This document shows, one piece after another, positions 35,148 through 45,996 of a DNA stretch of 64,000 nucleotides. The position numbers and the translations under genes are program-made. The notes beneath the pieces were generated by a model. That model worked only from the letters and a program-made list of their open reading frames with translations, was not told where the DNA came from and did no database searches. How positions within the stretch are numbered: position 1 is the first letter of the stretch; each line of letters starts with the position of its first letter. Source of the DNA: Haematococcus lacustris (lineage: Eukaryota; Chlorophyta; Chlorophyceae; Chlamydomonadales; Haematococcaceae); NCBI GenBank assembly GCA_030144725.1, contig JASKMD010000013.1, forward strand, positions 1,946,322 through 2,010,321, read 5' to 3'.

Positions 35148-37069
35148 TGAAGAGCAAGAAGCGCAAGGGCGCGGATCCCAGGGAAGCGCAAGGGCGCGGA
35201 TCCCAGGGAAGCGTAAGGTCCCCAAGCCAAAGCCCAAGGGCAAGCATGACAACCTGGGCTGGCCCCTGGCAACCCCATGACAACCTGGGCCGGTGTGCCA
35301 GAGGATGTGGAGGAGGCAGCCGCCCCAGGAGACCCAGAAGACCCTTACGCGCCGCCACCCCTCACCACGTTGCCGTTGCACCGGCGGGTCCTGTACGCCA
35401 TCTACGTCAACCGGTGCCTTGAGGAGTGGCAGGACCCCAACCCCCCAGCACCCCCACCCAAAGGCGAAGGCAAGGGCAGGGGCAAGGGCAAGGGCAAGGG
35501 CAAGGGCAAGGGCAAGGGCAAGGGCAAGGGCAAGGGCAAGGGCAAGGGCAAGGGCAAGGGCAAGGGCAAGGGCAAGGGCAAGGGCAAGGGCAAGGGCAAG
35601 GGCAAGGGCAAGGGCAAGGGCAAGGGCAAGGGCAAGGGCAAGGGCAAGGGCAAGGGCAAGGGCAAGGGCAAGGGCAAGGGCAAGGGCAAGGGCAAGGGCA
35701 AGGGCAAGGGCAAGGGCAAGGGCAAGGGCAAGGGCAAGGGCAAGGGCAAGGGCAAGGGCAAGGGCAAGGGCAAGGGCAAGGGCAAGGGCAAGGGCAAGGG
35801 CAAGGGCAAGGGCAAGGGCAAGGGCAAGGGCAAGGGCAAGGGCAAGGGCAAGGGCAAGGGCAAGGGCAAGGGCAAGGGCAAGGGCAAGGGCAAGGGCAAG
35901 GGCAAGGGCAAGGGCAAGGGCAAGGGCAAGGGCAAGGGCAAGGGCAAGGGCAAGGGCAAGGGCAAGGGCAAGGGCAAGGGCAAGGGCAAGGGCAAGGGCA
36001 AGGGCAAGGGCAAGGGCAAGGGCAAGGGCAAGGGCAAGGGCAAGGGCAAGGGCAAGGGCAAGGGCAAGGGCAAGGGCAAGGGCAAGGGCAAGGGCAAGGG
36101 CAAGGGCAAGGGCAAGGGCAAGGGCAAGGGCAAGGGCAAGGGCAAGGGCAAGGGCAAGGGCAAGGGCAAGGGCAAGGGCAAGGGCAAGGGCAAGGGCAAG
36201 GGCAAGGGCAAGGGCAAGGGCAAGGGCAAGGGCAAGGGCAAGGGCAAGGGCAAGGGCAAGGGCAAGGGCAAGGGCAAGGGCAAGGGCAAGGGCAAGGGCA
36301 AGGGCAAGGGCAAGGGCAAGGGCAAGGGCAAGGGCAAGGGCAAGGGCAAGGGCAAGGGCAAGGGCAAGGGCAAGGGCAAGGGCAAGGGCAAGGGCAAGGG
36401 CAAGGGCAAGGGCAAGGGTCCTCGGGTGTTTGCTAGACAGATCCTTACTGATGGGGTCAGTGTGAGTGTGTGCAATGCACACGGCCACTGGACTACACCC
36501 CTCTTCCTGCCCCCTCTGGCAGCAGCCCAGCAGCAGGCCCCTCTGGCAGCAGCAGCAGCTACAACAAGCGCCAACCAGCTGACATAGGCAGCGGCCTGGA
36601 TGACGAGCGGGCGTTTGACAGGGTGCCAGGCAAGGTGGTGACAGTGGATGAGTTCCGCACCAGCAGGGTCAGCTCGATTATGAACAGCCCCCAGCCCTGC
36701 GAGGAGGAGCTGGACAGCAGCAAGCCCACCAGGCCTGAAGGCTGGAAGCCCAAGCCGGGTCAGGTGCAGGACCGCTTGTTGCGGTCAGCCTGGAGCAAGC
36801 GGTTTGAGGCGCCAGTGCGGGGGCTCATGTGGTGCCCTTGGCTGGCCCAGGCCACCCCTGGGGACCTTGGCAAATGGGTGGACAGGGACTACAACGCAGC
36901 CATCAACCTCCAGCGGGCAGGGGAGAGCAAGTGGCGCTCACTGGAGCTGTGCAGGTGGCCACACCGAGCAAGGCTTACTACCAAGGGCAAGGAGTACCCC
37001 GCATTGGGCTTCAAGAAACTGCGAGACCGAGCACCAAAGGCCCTAGCCCAGCAGCCTGTGGCACAGTAG
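35148..37069 (+). CDS. TnpB/Fanzor-like protein locus with (Gly-Lys)n repeat
   Basis: The 3' part is open. From about 36524 it reads SSPAAGPSGSSSSYNKRQPA, then GKVVTVDEFRTSRVSS, RGLMWCPWLAQATPGDL, GKWVDRDYNAAINLQRAGES, and ends ALAQQPVAQ with TAG at 37069. E..TS followed by a DRDxNAAINL block is the C-terminal order of TnpB/OrfB and Fanzor nucleases. The zinc-ribbon Cys pair after TS is lost (VSS). The 5' part has MKSKKRKGADPRE (35148), then VPEDVEEAAAPGDPEDPYAP, LPLHRRVLYAIYVNRCLEEW and PPPKGEGKGRG, which runs into about 156 GGGCAA units. Duplications of about 25 bp (35160-35212) and of CATGACAACCTGGGC (35246, 35277) shift the frame. The intron 36456-36523 does not join the Gly-Lys frame to the C-terminal frame. 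Possibly a decayed or misassembled gene; family call is inference. Confidence 0.5.
35479..36418 (+). repeat. GGGCAA hexamer array, about 156 units
   Basis: Essentially perfect six-base array of about 940 bp with no stop in any frame of either strand. It reads (Gly-Lys), (Ala-Arg) or (Gln-Gly) forward. The Gly-Lys frame is continuous with coding-like sequence on its 5' side. Confidence 0.98.
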
Positions 37070-37877
37070 CACTAGGTGTGTGCACTAGGCAATGCTAAAG
37101 CTGTTGCTTACATCAGAGCCTGTGTTTCATGCCAACATCGACCTCTCCACCCTCGCAAGGGGGTGGGGGTAGGACATTAGGTATTGGTGCCGACTTTACA
37201 GATAACACAGCCCCTACCCGTTAGTAGGGCTGCAGTGGCAGATTGTTTGACCGAAATATGTTTCACTCCTGGTGTCTCTGTGCCGGTGCTTAGGGTCATT
37301 GGGGTTGCCTGCAGATTGGCTTACCCTGCAAAGAACGACCTCGTGATGCGCTGCTGACCACCGCCGATGGTCGAGCACCGCTGGCATGGGTCAACACCAA
37401 CGCAATGATCAGCGCGATAGCTGCCCGGCAGGCCGGCCTAGTATAACTGCGCATTTGGATTGAAGCCCCTCTGATGACCTGCGATTGCGAGCGTCAAGTC
37501 TCCTGCGCTGATCCAAGGTCCGGATAACTTCGGTGGTAGCCAATCGCTTGTCACACTTGAAATCGCGGGTGAAGCAGGCTACCTCAATCGCGATCGCGCT
37601 GCTGTTCAGTGCGCCGTGACAGCGACACCAGCCGAGATCAGGTTGATGTTCTGCTGGCCGTGCAAGGCATGCCTTGAAAGGCCAAGACATGAACCTGCTG
37701 TGAGAATGAACCTGCTGTGATGAACCTGCTGTGTACCCATGCCAGGGATGAACGATGTGGTTGTAATGAGGTAGGATGTGGCATACGCGGGTTACGTGGG
37801 CACAAGGGTGGGTGCCACATAGTACTCACATAGTACAACGTACCCATGCCAGGGATGAACGATGGCCTAATGCTTAC
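37070..37877. other. Intergenic/mobile-element flank
   Basis: Contains a hairpin around 37212-37236 (CAGCCC...GGGCTG) and a 15-bp direct repeat of ATGAACCTGCTGTG at 37688-37732. A minus-strand frame (37690-37409) includes AIEVACFTRDFKCDKRLATT but is unassigned. Confidence 0.45.
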
Positions 37878-38078
37878 CATGTCATCGGTGTGCTGTGTGA
37901 CTGTGCAGACAACCTCTGGTTGCAGCGATGCTCTTCTTCTTGAGTGTTCTGTAACAGCTTCTGGAGCTAGACCGCCTTCGCAGTCCTTCTTGCAGTCACA
38001 TATCAAATCAGCAAGGAAGCCATTTAATTTGGTCGGCATGCAGAACATGCGTACGTTTGGAGGTTGTTTCTTCATCAT
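37878..38078 (-). CDS. Possible first exon of an unrecognised gene
   Basis: Minus-strand frame of 67 codons starting MMKKQPPNVRMFCMPTKLNG and ending HTDDM just before a good donor (ATG|GTAAGC). It runs divergently from the small membrane-protein gene at 38184, with about 105 bp between the start codons. No convincing second exon was found; the candidate at 37690-37409 does not join cleanly. No family recognised. Confidence 0.3.
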
Positions 38079-38183
38079 AGCTAGCCTGTGTAGCGCACCC
38101 CCATACAACCTTGAGCGCTCACTAGCATCAAAACCTATCCTCGTGTGAAGCTGCCTTGCTGGATGTGAGGACCGCCCAGCACG

Positions 38184-39778
38184 ATGTCCAAGCTGGCACG
38201 GCCTGTCAAGACTGAGCCCGGGTTTCTTTTGTTCATCCCGCGGGTCATGTTAGGAGTGTTGACATTGGGCGCTTTGGGCGTGGCGGCGGGCCTGGCTGGT
38301 CCTGGGCGGGGCTTTAAAGACGAGGCAGAGTTTAGAAAAGTGATGCAGGAGCGGCGGCATGAGCTCAAGCGGCACAGGTGGTTGCCTGCAAGCAGCAGCA
38401 GCAGATCCATACTTACAGCATGACAATAACCCGCTATAGGTCACACAGCCACATTCAGGTAGCTGGCTGAAGTGGGCATGCAGTGGGGAAGGCCATGATG
38501 GCAATGGAGAGAGGTGTACCACTGCAGCGCAGTCCACAGGCCATTCTCCGCCTTACCTGCAGGTGCAATGACCGGGTGGAGGACTTTGTGCGGGTGAGGC
38601 GACCGCCTGGCTGCAGCTCAGCAGCAGCACCAGCTGTGTGATGTGCGGGTGCTGTTGCCGCTGCTGGTAGCATTGCATTCAAACCAGCAACACCCATCTC
38701 TGTGAACCTCATTGAACAATACCGGCCATGTCCCCACCCATGTGGAGACTCATTGTTCACATTGAAACCAGAGCACACAATTGTCACACAAAACATTGAC
38801 ACACATGCACGCAGAAAGCACAGCAAGAGCTCGCAAGCTGACATCTTGTAGGGTGCTCACATCAGATGTCCGAAGCTGCATGCTGCAGCTGGGTGTCAGT
38901 GGGCAGCAGGCAGTCAGCTAGTAGCAGCAGGCGGTGAGGCCACCCGAACACGTCAGGCCGCTGGTCATACTTGAGTGTAAGGAGGTCATGCGGTGCGTCA
39001 TTTGCCAGCCCAGGACTGCCCAGCTGCAGCACCCCTGTGCGGCAGGCAGCGCCCAGCAGCACCGTGGAGCTGCCACAGATGCCACCTGCCACTACCTGCT
39101 GCAGCCACTCAAGCCAGCGCAGCACAGGCAGTCATAGAGACCCCACAGGCCAGTTCGATGCCAGCAACTTGTGTCCAGGTGGCTCTGCTCAGTTACACAA
39201 GCCAGCGCAGGCAGGTGCAGGCAGGCGCAGGCAGGTGCAGGCACAGTTTACTGGCCAGCTGTCCTAGTAGATGATGCGCTAGACTCATCCCTAGCGCTGC
39301 AGGCGGAGCATGGCTGTCAGGGGAGTGCACACAGCCTCGCCCGTCTCAACGGACACAGTGCGATACGTCGCAGTGCAGCTTCCACCCAGCAAGCCATCCT
39401 GGTCAAATACATGGCCTGCATCACTGCAGGAAGCAGCAGGGGCAGGACGTGGGCAGAGGGGTGGTGAGAAGGGGGTCACCTGCTGCCCTGCAGGTGGTGG
39501 TTGATGAGGATGGCAGCATGTGGCGGGACATGCGCCCTGCGCTGGGCCAGATATGGCGCTGCCTGCGCTCACAACCAGGGTGCGACCCGCCTGCCTGCCT
39601 GCCTGACAGGACCGCCCCTCTCTAGCCCTTTTTGCCTGAATAATTGATCAACTGCCTGCCTGCCCCCTGGCCTGTTTGCTCCTTCAGGTCAGAGCCTGAT
39701 ACGCCGTACCGCATGCTGCAGCCTGGTGACCACCACTATATCAGCTCGGAGCAGCGGCGTGCCACCCACCTTGAGTGA
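38184..39778 (+). CDS. Small single-span membrane protein, function unknown
   Basis: Exons 38184-38377, 38563-38593, 39494-39579 and 39688-39778 keep phase and give 133 codons ending in TGA. The N-terminus MSKLARPVKTEPG is basic. Residues about 14-42 (FLLFIPRVMLGVLTLGALG and on) form one hydrophobic span. A charged segment (GFKDEAEFRKVMQERRHELK) follows, and then an aromatic/acidic C-terminus with LGQIWRCLRSQPG and DHHYISSEQRRATH. A short basic N-terminus, one span and a charged tail suggest an organelle inner-membrane accessory subunit, but I recognise no family. Antisense frames in its second intron (39125-38862, 39440-39291) look somewhat coding-like and are left unassigned. Confidence 0.65.
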
Positions 39779-40061
39779 ACCAGGAGTTGCTGGACGATGC
39801 CCAGCAGCAGGCAGTGTCTGGTGCAGCAGGCAGCATCTGGTGCAGCGGGCAGCGTCTGGTGTAGCAGGCCGTCACTGCATGCCACATGAGTGAAGGGGTG
39901 ACTTTGGTTATTGCAAGGGGAGGAGGAATGTGGCTGAGCATACAGGCAGATGCATAGCAACTGCAGCAGCCATAGGCAGTAGTGGAGGTAGCACTTGGGC
40001 AAGGCCTGCCAAAAGGCAGTGGACATGGGAGGCAGTGGGGCTGGGTGTGTGCAGGGACACC

Positions 40062-40275
40062 GGTGCCTAGGGCTGAGTGGTTAAGTTCTGGGTGTGTCCT
40101 TTCATGTCGAGTGGGGAGGCAAGGGTTTGGATGTTTGCCCCCTGTTGTGATTGTCGTGCACCTAGCTATAAAGTGCGTCGCAGAAAGGTCTAAACCCTTG
40201 AAGCAGGACGGCGGCCAAGCAGCTCAAGTGGTCTGGCGGCTCAAGCAGAGGCATGGATCGACTCCCGCAACCACA
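40062..40275 (+). other. tRNA-like / SINE-like internal promoter region
   Basis: Two A-box-like sequences, GGCTGAGTGGTTAAG (about 40072) and AGCTCAAGTGGTCTGGC (about 40215), are followed by B-box-like sequences (GGGTTTGGATG near 40128 and GGATCGACTCC near 40254). Neither folds into a convincing tRNA cloverleaf by eye. A tRNA-derived SINE or tRNA pseudogenes would explain it. It lies in the 880-bp gap between two convergent genes (39779-40658). Confidence 0.3.
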
Positions 40276-40303
40276 GGGGCACTAGGATAAGCCACGGTGT
40301 TCT

Positions 40304-40308
40304 TACAT
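40304..40308 (-). promoter_or_regulatory. Possible TGTAA polyadenylation signal for pirin
   Basis: TGTAA on the minus strand about 350 nt after the pirin stop; TGTAA is the usual chlorophyte signal. Weak, because the pentamer is common. Confidence 0.3.
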
Positions 40309-40658
40309 TATCATGATCACACTGTTGTGACAACCTGTTGCCAAAATAGAGCAGGGTGCATCTGCCCCATGTGTGATGTTTAGTCTGGCGGCAATGATGC
40401 TTAATAACAATCAAAACGTATAACGTCTCTCTCTAGCGTCATCTCGGCCTCCTATGTGTAATGGCAACAGTAGCATGGGCGGGATGGGTTGGCTATCGGG
40501 CCCTACCCGTCAGGGTATGTGACCATATCTTTAGTCCATGACCATGTGACATCATGTCCATGTGAACCCTAGTCTCGCGCCTAGAAAGCGGGCGTGGAGC
40601 ACTGTCAAGTAGATGCGCGGGAGGCGTCGTAGAGCAACGAGTTCGACAGCAGTGCCTG

Positions 40659-43600
40659 TCACAACTCGTCCGCCCACGGGTTGTCCTCTGCGCGCTGGAA
40701 GCGGCCTGTTTGGAAATCACGGAATGCTTGCATGATCTCCTCCTGCGGCACAAGGCACCCCGTGCGTGAGCGCCGTGCTGCAGATACCAGAGGGGCAACA
40801 ATGGCGCCGGCCTGCTTATGGACCCTCGCCATACCCGCTCTGCCCCGCCATAACGCCCGCTTTGTGCAGCCGAACACTTGTACAACACCGCGCGCGACCG
40901 GTGTCTTAAAAGTCGTGAAAGGAGTAAGCCGCACCTGCGTGTTCATGACGAACGGGCCGTGCTGCACGATTGGCTCGCGGATTGGTTGGCCTGCGATGAG
41001 CAAGAACTTGAGCGACCCGGGCCCAGCCTGCGCCTCGATGTGATCACCCGGACCAAGAACCAGAGCTTGCGACTGCACGGCGTCGACAGACAGCAGCACC
41101 ACACAAGGGCTATGTCAGGGTATTGCCAGCGAGCCATGCCATCAGCGGCCATGTTGTGCCATTGACCTTATTAGCATCAGCAAGCCCAGTGCCATTCACA
41201 TGTGCCTCATGCCAGCTGCCAAAACCACCTGCTCGTGCCCTGTTGACTGTTGTTGACTAGATAATTCACATAACACTTTCTCAATGGGTGAACACAATTT
41301 ACCCGTGTTGGCATTCGCCCTGGCGCATTGGTGTTTGCTTCTCTTGCACTTCCTTGATTTGTATTGTACCTACCGCCGCCACCTTTGCTTAACACTCAAA
41401 GCATTGCTGCCCAGTCTACACCCAGCCATGCTGTACTCACTGAGTACTGCATGTGCACATCGCATAAGCAGACGTGTGCTTGGTCTAGGTCTACAGCCCC
41501 AGTGGCACTGCCTGGCTCACCGGCTGCGCCGCCGTGCCGCTAACATTGCCGGCGCCCTCATAGCAGTACACAAAGCCGGACCATTCCCGGGGCACTGGCT
41601 GGCGGAAAGAGCCCCCCTTGCCGAGCCTGCAGCAGACGTGCACACCAAGCCAGGCAGGCCAGGGTCAGGGTGGAGGCTTGCGCACAGTCACGCACCTGGT
41701 ATGGGCCAAGCAAGGGTGGGTCGCCACCTACCCAAGGCAACTCACTCCCAAAGCCCCACCCCTGCATGTACCATACCCCTTTCCCCTACCCCACTGCCCC
41801 TACCCCACTGCCCATCCTCCATACAAACCCACCTTGCCAAGTTTGCCAAACAGCCAACCTCTGCCTAACGGCCTGACTCTGCCGCTGTGCCACCACCTGC
41901 CCGCTGTGCCACCACCTGCCCGTTTTGCCACCACTTGCTCACTTTGCCGCCACCTGCCCACTTTGTCGCCACCTGCCTGACATCCAGGAGCATGCCCGGG
42001 TTGCGCATCTTGATGGGCCCCACTGCCCCGTAGCTCTCCCCCGCCATGACCCGCACAGTGAGGCCAGCTTCAGGCCGGTCCACCACAGGGATGTCTGAAG
42101 CCTGGCAGGGCGGGGCCAGGGCAGGGCTAGGACATGGCATGGCCAGGGCAGTGGGCGCCTCCTCTTGTGGGGCTGTGTGAGTCCAACTTCTTGCCCACTG
42201 GGATGATGAGGGAGGTGTAAACTCCATGCATGAACGCTAGGCTTCCTCAGCTTGCTGCCCATTCTGCTACTAGCCCTGTAACAGGGGTCTCGAACTTGTG
42301 TAAGTAGAAGGCACCCATGCCGTTTGTGTGGAAGTGTTGGAGTAAGGAGGTTGAAGTCAATCAGACCATCAGAGTTTCTGTGGGTATTCGACTCGAGTGT
42401 TCCTTTAGGAAAGTATACTGACAATTCACTAACGACAGGGGTGTGTAGGTGTAGGTGTAAGGCGTCCATGTCGTGTGCGGGAGATAAGCTCCATACAGAC
42501 GAAACACCACTCCTAGTGAGGGGCTCTCAGGGTTTCTTCCTTTGCGCCGGCATGTGAAGCCTGCTGGGCTGATGGGGCAGGTGGCTCACCTGATAGTCCT
42601 GGTACCGAGGCTTGCACATCTTGTCCTTTTGCGGCAGGTTGATCCTTCCAGGCAGTAGGAGCAGCACAGCAGTGCTAGCTAAATGCAGCGCATGCCTGCC
42701 ATGCCAGGTTGACCCGCCAGCCAGGCAGTAGGCTAGCTCCTAATGCGTGCTGGTGCCAGCCAGGCAGGGCACTGGCTGGGATGCAGTGTGCATGTGCTGA
42801 TCACACAACAGCATGTGACCCATACAAGTCATCTACCTCGAGTGAGAGTGATGGTGGCATGAAGCTCTAGTGCTCAGAATGCACTGGATGGTGCAAGCAA
42901 CCATGCATGTGCGCAGTGGTTGAGTATTATATGCAGAGGGCAACTAGTGCGGATGCTGGTGGTCCTGTTGATCCTGTTAATCCTGGTGATCCTGGTGGTC
43001 CCGCGTGGCCTCACCACAACTGGAAGCCATGCAGCACTCCATCCGTGACCTTGGGCATCTCCGAGTGAATGATGCCTCGCCCAGCCGTCATCCACTGCAC
43101 CCCCCCTGGTGCAGGCCACACAGTGCACAGCTACAGGAGGTCACACTCATCCAAATGCCTGACAGCTGGCCAAGCAGTTGCAGTGCAAATGGTGGAATCA
43201 GCTAGCCAAAGCCGCCAGCCAAAGCTACCAGCCAGGTGCAGTCAGTGCAGCCAACTGCTCCTAGTCAGTGCTGACAGTGCTGGCAGTGCTGGCAGTGCGT
43301 GTTGATGTGCATGTGTGTGTGCGTGCATGCTGCTGCGCGTGGTGTCACTGGGGCTGGCCTGTCCCTCCCAGAGCAGCCACCTGGGCCGATGACTCCATGG
43401 TTCCCGTGGGAATCACGGTGCTCCATCTTTCCCTGCAGCAGGGCAGGCCAGGGTTGAAGGGGGTTGCTGCAGGTACCAGCAGCAGCAAACCTGGAGCCTG
43501 GCCCTGTGCACCACAACAACGATGTGTCTGAGCTTGCAGCTGGTGGTGAGTGTGAGGGCAAATCATTGATCATGCTTAGCCGCGTGGCCATTAGTAGCCT

Positions 43601-44651
43601 GGATGGCAGGTGTACGTGGTCGTGCCAAGCCGCAGTGATGCAGAGCTGTGAGTGGGAGCGGCAGGAGCACAGTGTCATGCCAGGCGGTGCTGCTAGGCCT
43701 GCTGCCATGGCTGCAGCACTCCCAGCTTTGCCAGGCTGCTCTGCCCTGCCGTCAGTCACCTCCAGCATGATGGAGCAGGTTTCAAAGCCACGGTGGGGGT
43801 GGTCGGGGAAGCCAGCAGCCGCAGCCTTGGCAGGCAGCCGCAGCTCGTCCAGCATGAGGTAAGGGTCTGCAGGCCAACCGGGCACACCAGGCAGCATCAG
43901 GTAAGGGGCTGCAGGCCAGCGGGGCACATGAGGCGGCCCACATGGAGTTGAGAGAGGAGAGTGACGGGCAGGGTGTGCTGGGTTTTCCATAAAAACTTAA
44001 AGTGGGGTGACACAAGGGTGGGCGGAGAGGCGCTTTAGGCAGGCGGTGGCACACACATTGGCTTGGGAGCTACGGGGTAGGGTGCATAGCTTATGGTGCA
44101 TGCCTGTCATGCCAATGCGAAGCTAAAACCTCCCTGAGAGTTAGGCAATAGCTTAAGTGGGAAGGCATCCCACACAGAGTGGTAGCCCACCCCCAATGTA
44201 ACGAAACACTTCCCCTGGTGCATTGGTACTGTGGCGCTCCTATTGACACACAATGCTCGCAAGGCTGGAAGCCAGGATGGCAGGGTGGGGCGCCTGGGTA
44301 TGGCTGTGGGTATGGCTGTGAGCTGCGGACTATAATATCCTGGCTTGCACATCAGCTCTGGAGCTTCGTACCGAGGTTGCGCAGCAGGGATGTGCCCACA
44401 GTCCTAGTGATCTGCACGCCAGCTCCTTCCATCTGCTTCGTTCCTTGCACCACCTGCACCACAAGCACACACCCACTGAGCGTCCTGTTAGCTGTGCATC
44501 GACGGAACGTGCGGATAGCGGTGCTTCTTTCGCAGCCAATGAGCAAGCACGCATTATTGCGACACAAGTTTTCGCGTGTTCGTGTGATTACTATCTGATA
44601 TTGCAGGGAAGATTCTCGTCTTACCTTCACAACAGGGCGCAGCGTCATCAT
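40659..44651 (-). CDS. Pirin (bicupin)
   Basis: Iron-binding cupin protein; members act as nuclear cofactors or quercetin dioxygenases. Exons: 44651-44625, 44453-44372, 43866-43760, 43432-43381, 43105-43015, 42644-42590, 42101-41977, 41626-41521, 41072-40935, 40742-40659. All phases agree, giving 288 codons, the normal size. The metal ligands are all present: His59 and His61 in [11 protein letters not shown], His103 and Glu105 in [10 protein letters not shown]. Other family blocks are [58 protein letters not shown] and the end [11 protein letters not shown]. Intron 7 must use a GC donor (GTCAG|GCAGGT at 41976). The start is the first of two tandem ATGs (44651 and 44648). A TTG-initiated upstream extension is possible but has no ATG. 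Confidence 0.95.
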
Positions 44652-45496
44652 GTGCTGTATATGAGTCGACAAAGTAGCCGCGAAGGAGATACCAAGGAGT
44701 AAGAACAGACTATGCAGCAGTAGGGCCGCTCTATATGACGCAGCCAGTGGTGCCCTGGTACTTTACAGGGATTGCAACGTAAGGATGGGGTACGACCCAA
44801 TTACTACCCCCTCCGTTTTGACTGCACAGACAGCGTTTTAACTGGGAGGAAGGATGCGATACGATGTTGCGTTTGCTAGTATGCAAGCCGCGGATATGCA
44901 AGCTGTGCGCCATGCAGACTACACGACGGGTGCCCCCGATTACCACTCTCACGCTCTAGTTGATCCAGCCTGATCCCAAACCTGAGGAGGTTATGGACAT
45001 CGTCATCACAATTAAAGTTACAAGTAGAAAATACATCACGATGACAGGAAACGCAGGAAGGTCTAGCTACACCGCTGAGAAGGAGGCGCCCCCATACATG
45101 CCAGGCAGATGACCAGTGGTCCTTATGCAGGTCTTTTGGCCTTACTACGTAGCTTGCCCAATGCCCTTGCCCATGCTCGCAGCCCAGTCACTCGTGGACT
45201 GCACTTGAATGCCCATGCATCTCATGTCTGCAGGTCAGCAGGACACAGACGACAGGGACAGTGACGACAGAATGGTAGCGATGGTACTGTGCCTGGACAC
45301 AGCCAGGTTGGGTTGGCTGACGGTGATGAACGGTATTGACAGTACGGTGCCTGCTACACTGAGCCTGTGCATTGTACCTGCATCAATGCAACGCCTATGA
45401 TTTATACATGTAATAGATTACTGAATCACTTCATGAACCTCGTGGGAGTCTCAACTATTGGTCCCTAGTGATCCAGCTCAAATGGAGACCCCAGTG
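44652..45496. other. Intergenic, no gene recognised
   Basis: Upstream of pirin up to the assembly gap. The last 50 bases (GGTCCCTAGTGATCC region) resemble the repeat at about 33912-33990. Confidence 0.5.
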
Positions 45497-45996
45497 NNNN
45501 NNNNNNNNNNNNNNNNNNNNNNNNNNNNNNNNNNNNNNNNNNNNNNNNNNNNNNNNNNNNNNNNNNNNNNNNNNNNNNNNNNNNNNNNNNNNNNNNNNNN
45601 NNNNNNNNNNNNNNNNNNNNNNNNNNNNNNNNNNNNNNNNNNNNNNNNNNNNNNNNNNNNNNNNNNNNNNNNNNNNNNNNNNNNNNNNNNNNNNNNNNNN
45701 NNNNNNNNNNNNNNNNNNNNNNNNNNNNNNNNNNNNNNNNNNNNNNNNNNNNNNNNNNNNNNNNNNNNNNNNNNNNNNNNNNNNNNNNNNNNNNNNNNNN
45801 NNNNNNNNNNNNNNNNNNNNNNNNNNNNNNNNNNNNNNNNNNNNNNNNNNNNNNNNNNNNNNNNNNNNNNNNNNNNNNNNNNNNNNNNNNNNNNNNNNNN
45901 NNNNNNNNNNNNNNNNNNNNNNNNNNNNNNNNNNNNNNNNNNNNNNNNNNNNNNNNNNNNNNNNNNNNNNNNNNNNNNNNNNNNNNNNNNNNNNNN
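45497..45996. other. Assembly gap of 500 N
   Basis: Exactly 500 N, probably a fixed-size placeholder. It hides part of a dispersed repeat and perhaps the last exon of the adjacent hydrolase. Confidence 0.99.

Noticed and set aside
34986..36587. Long frames of (LA)n, (LP)n, (AR)n and (QG)n over the GGGCAA array
   Set aside because: A perfect hexamer without stops opens all six frames. Only the Gly-Lys frame is continuous with coding-like flanks.
38862..39440. Antisense gene within the intron of the small membrane protein
   Set aside because: The two frames each hit a stop and no junction joins them in phase.
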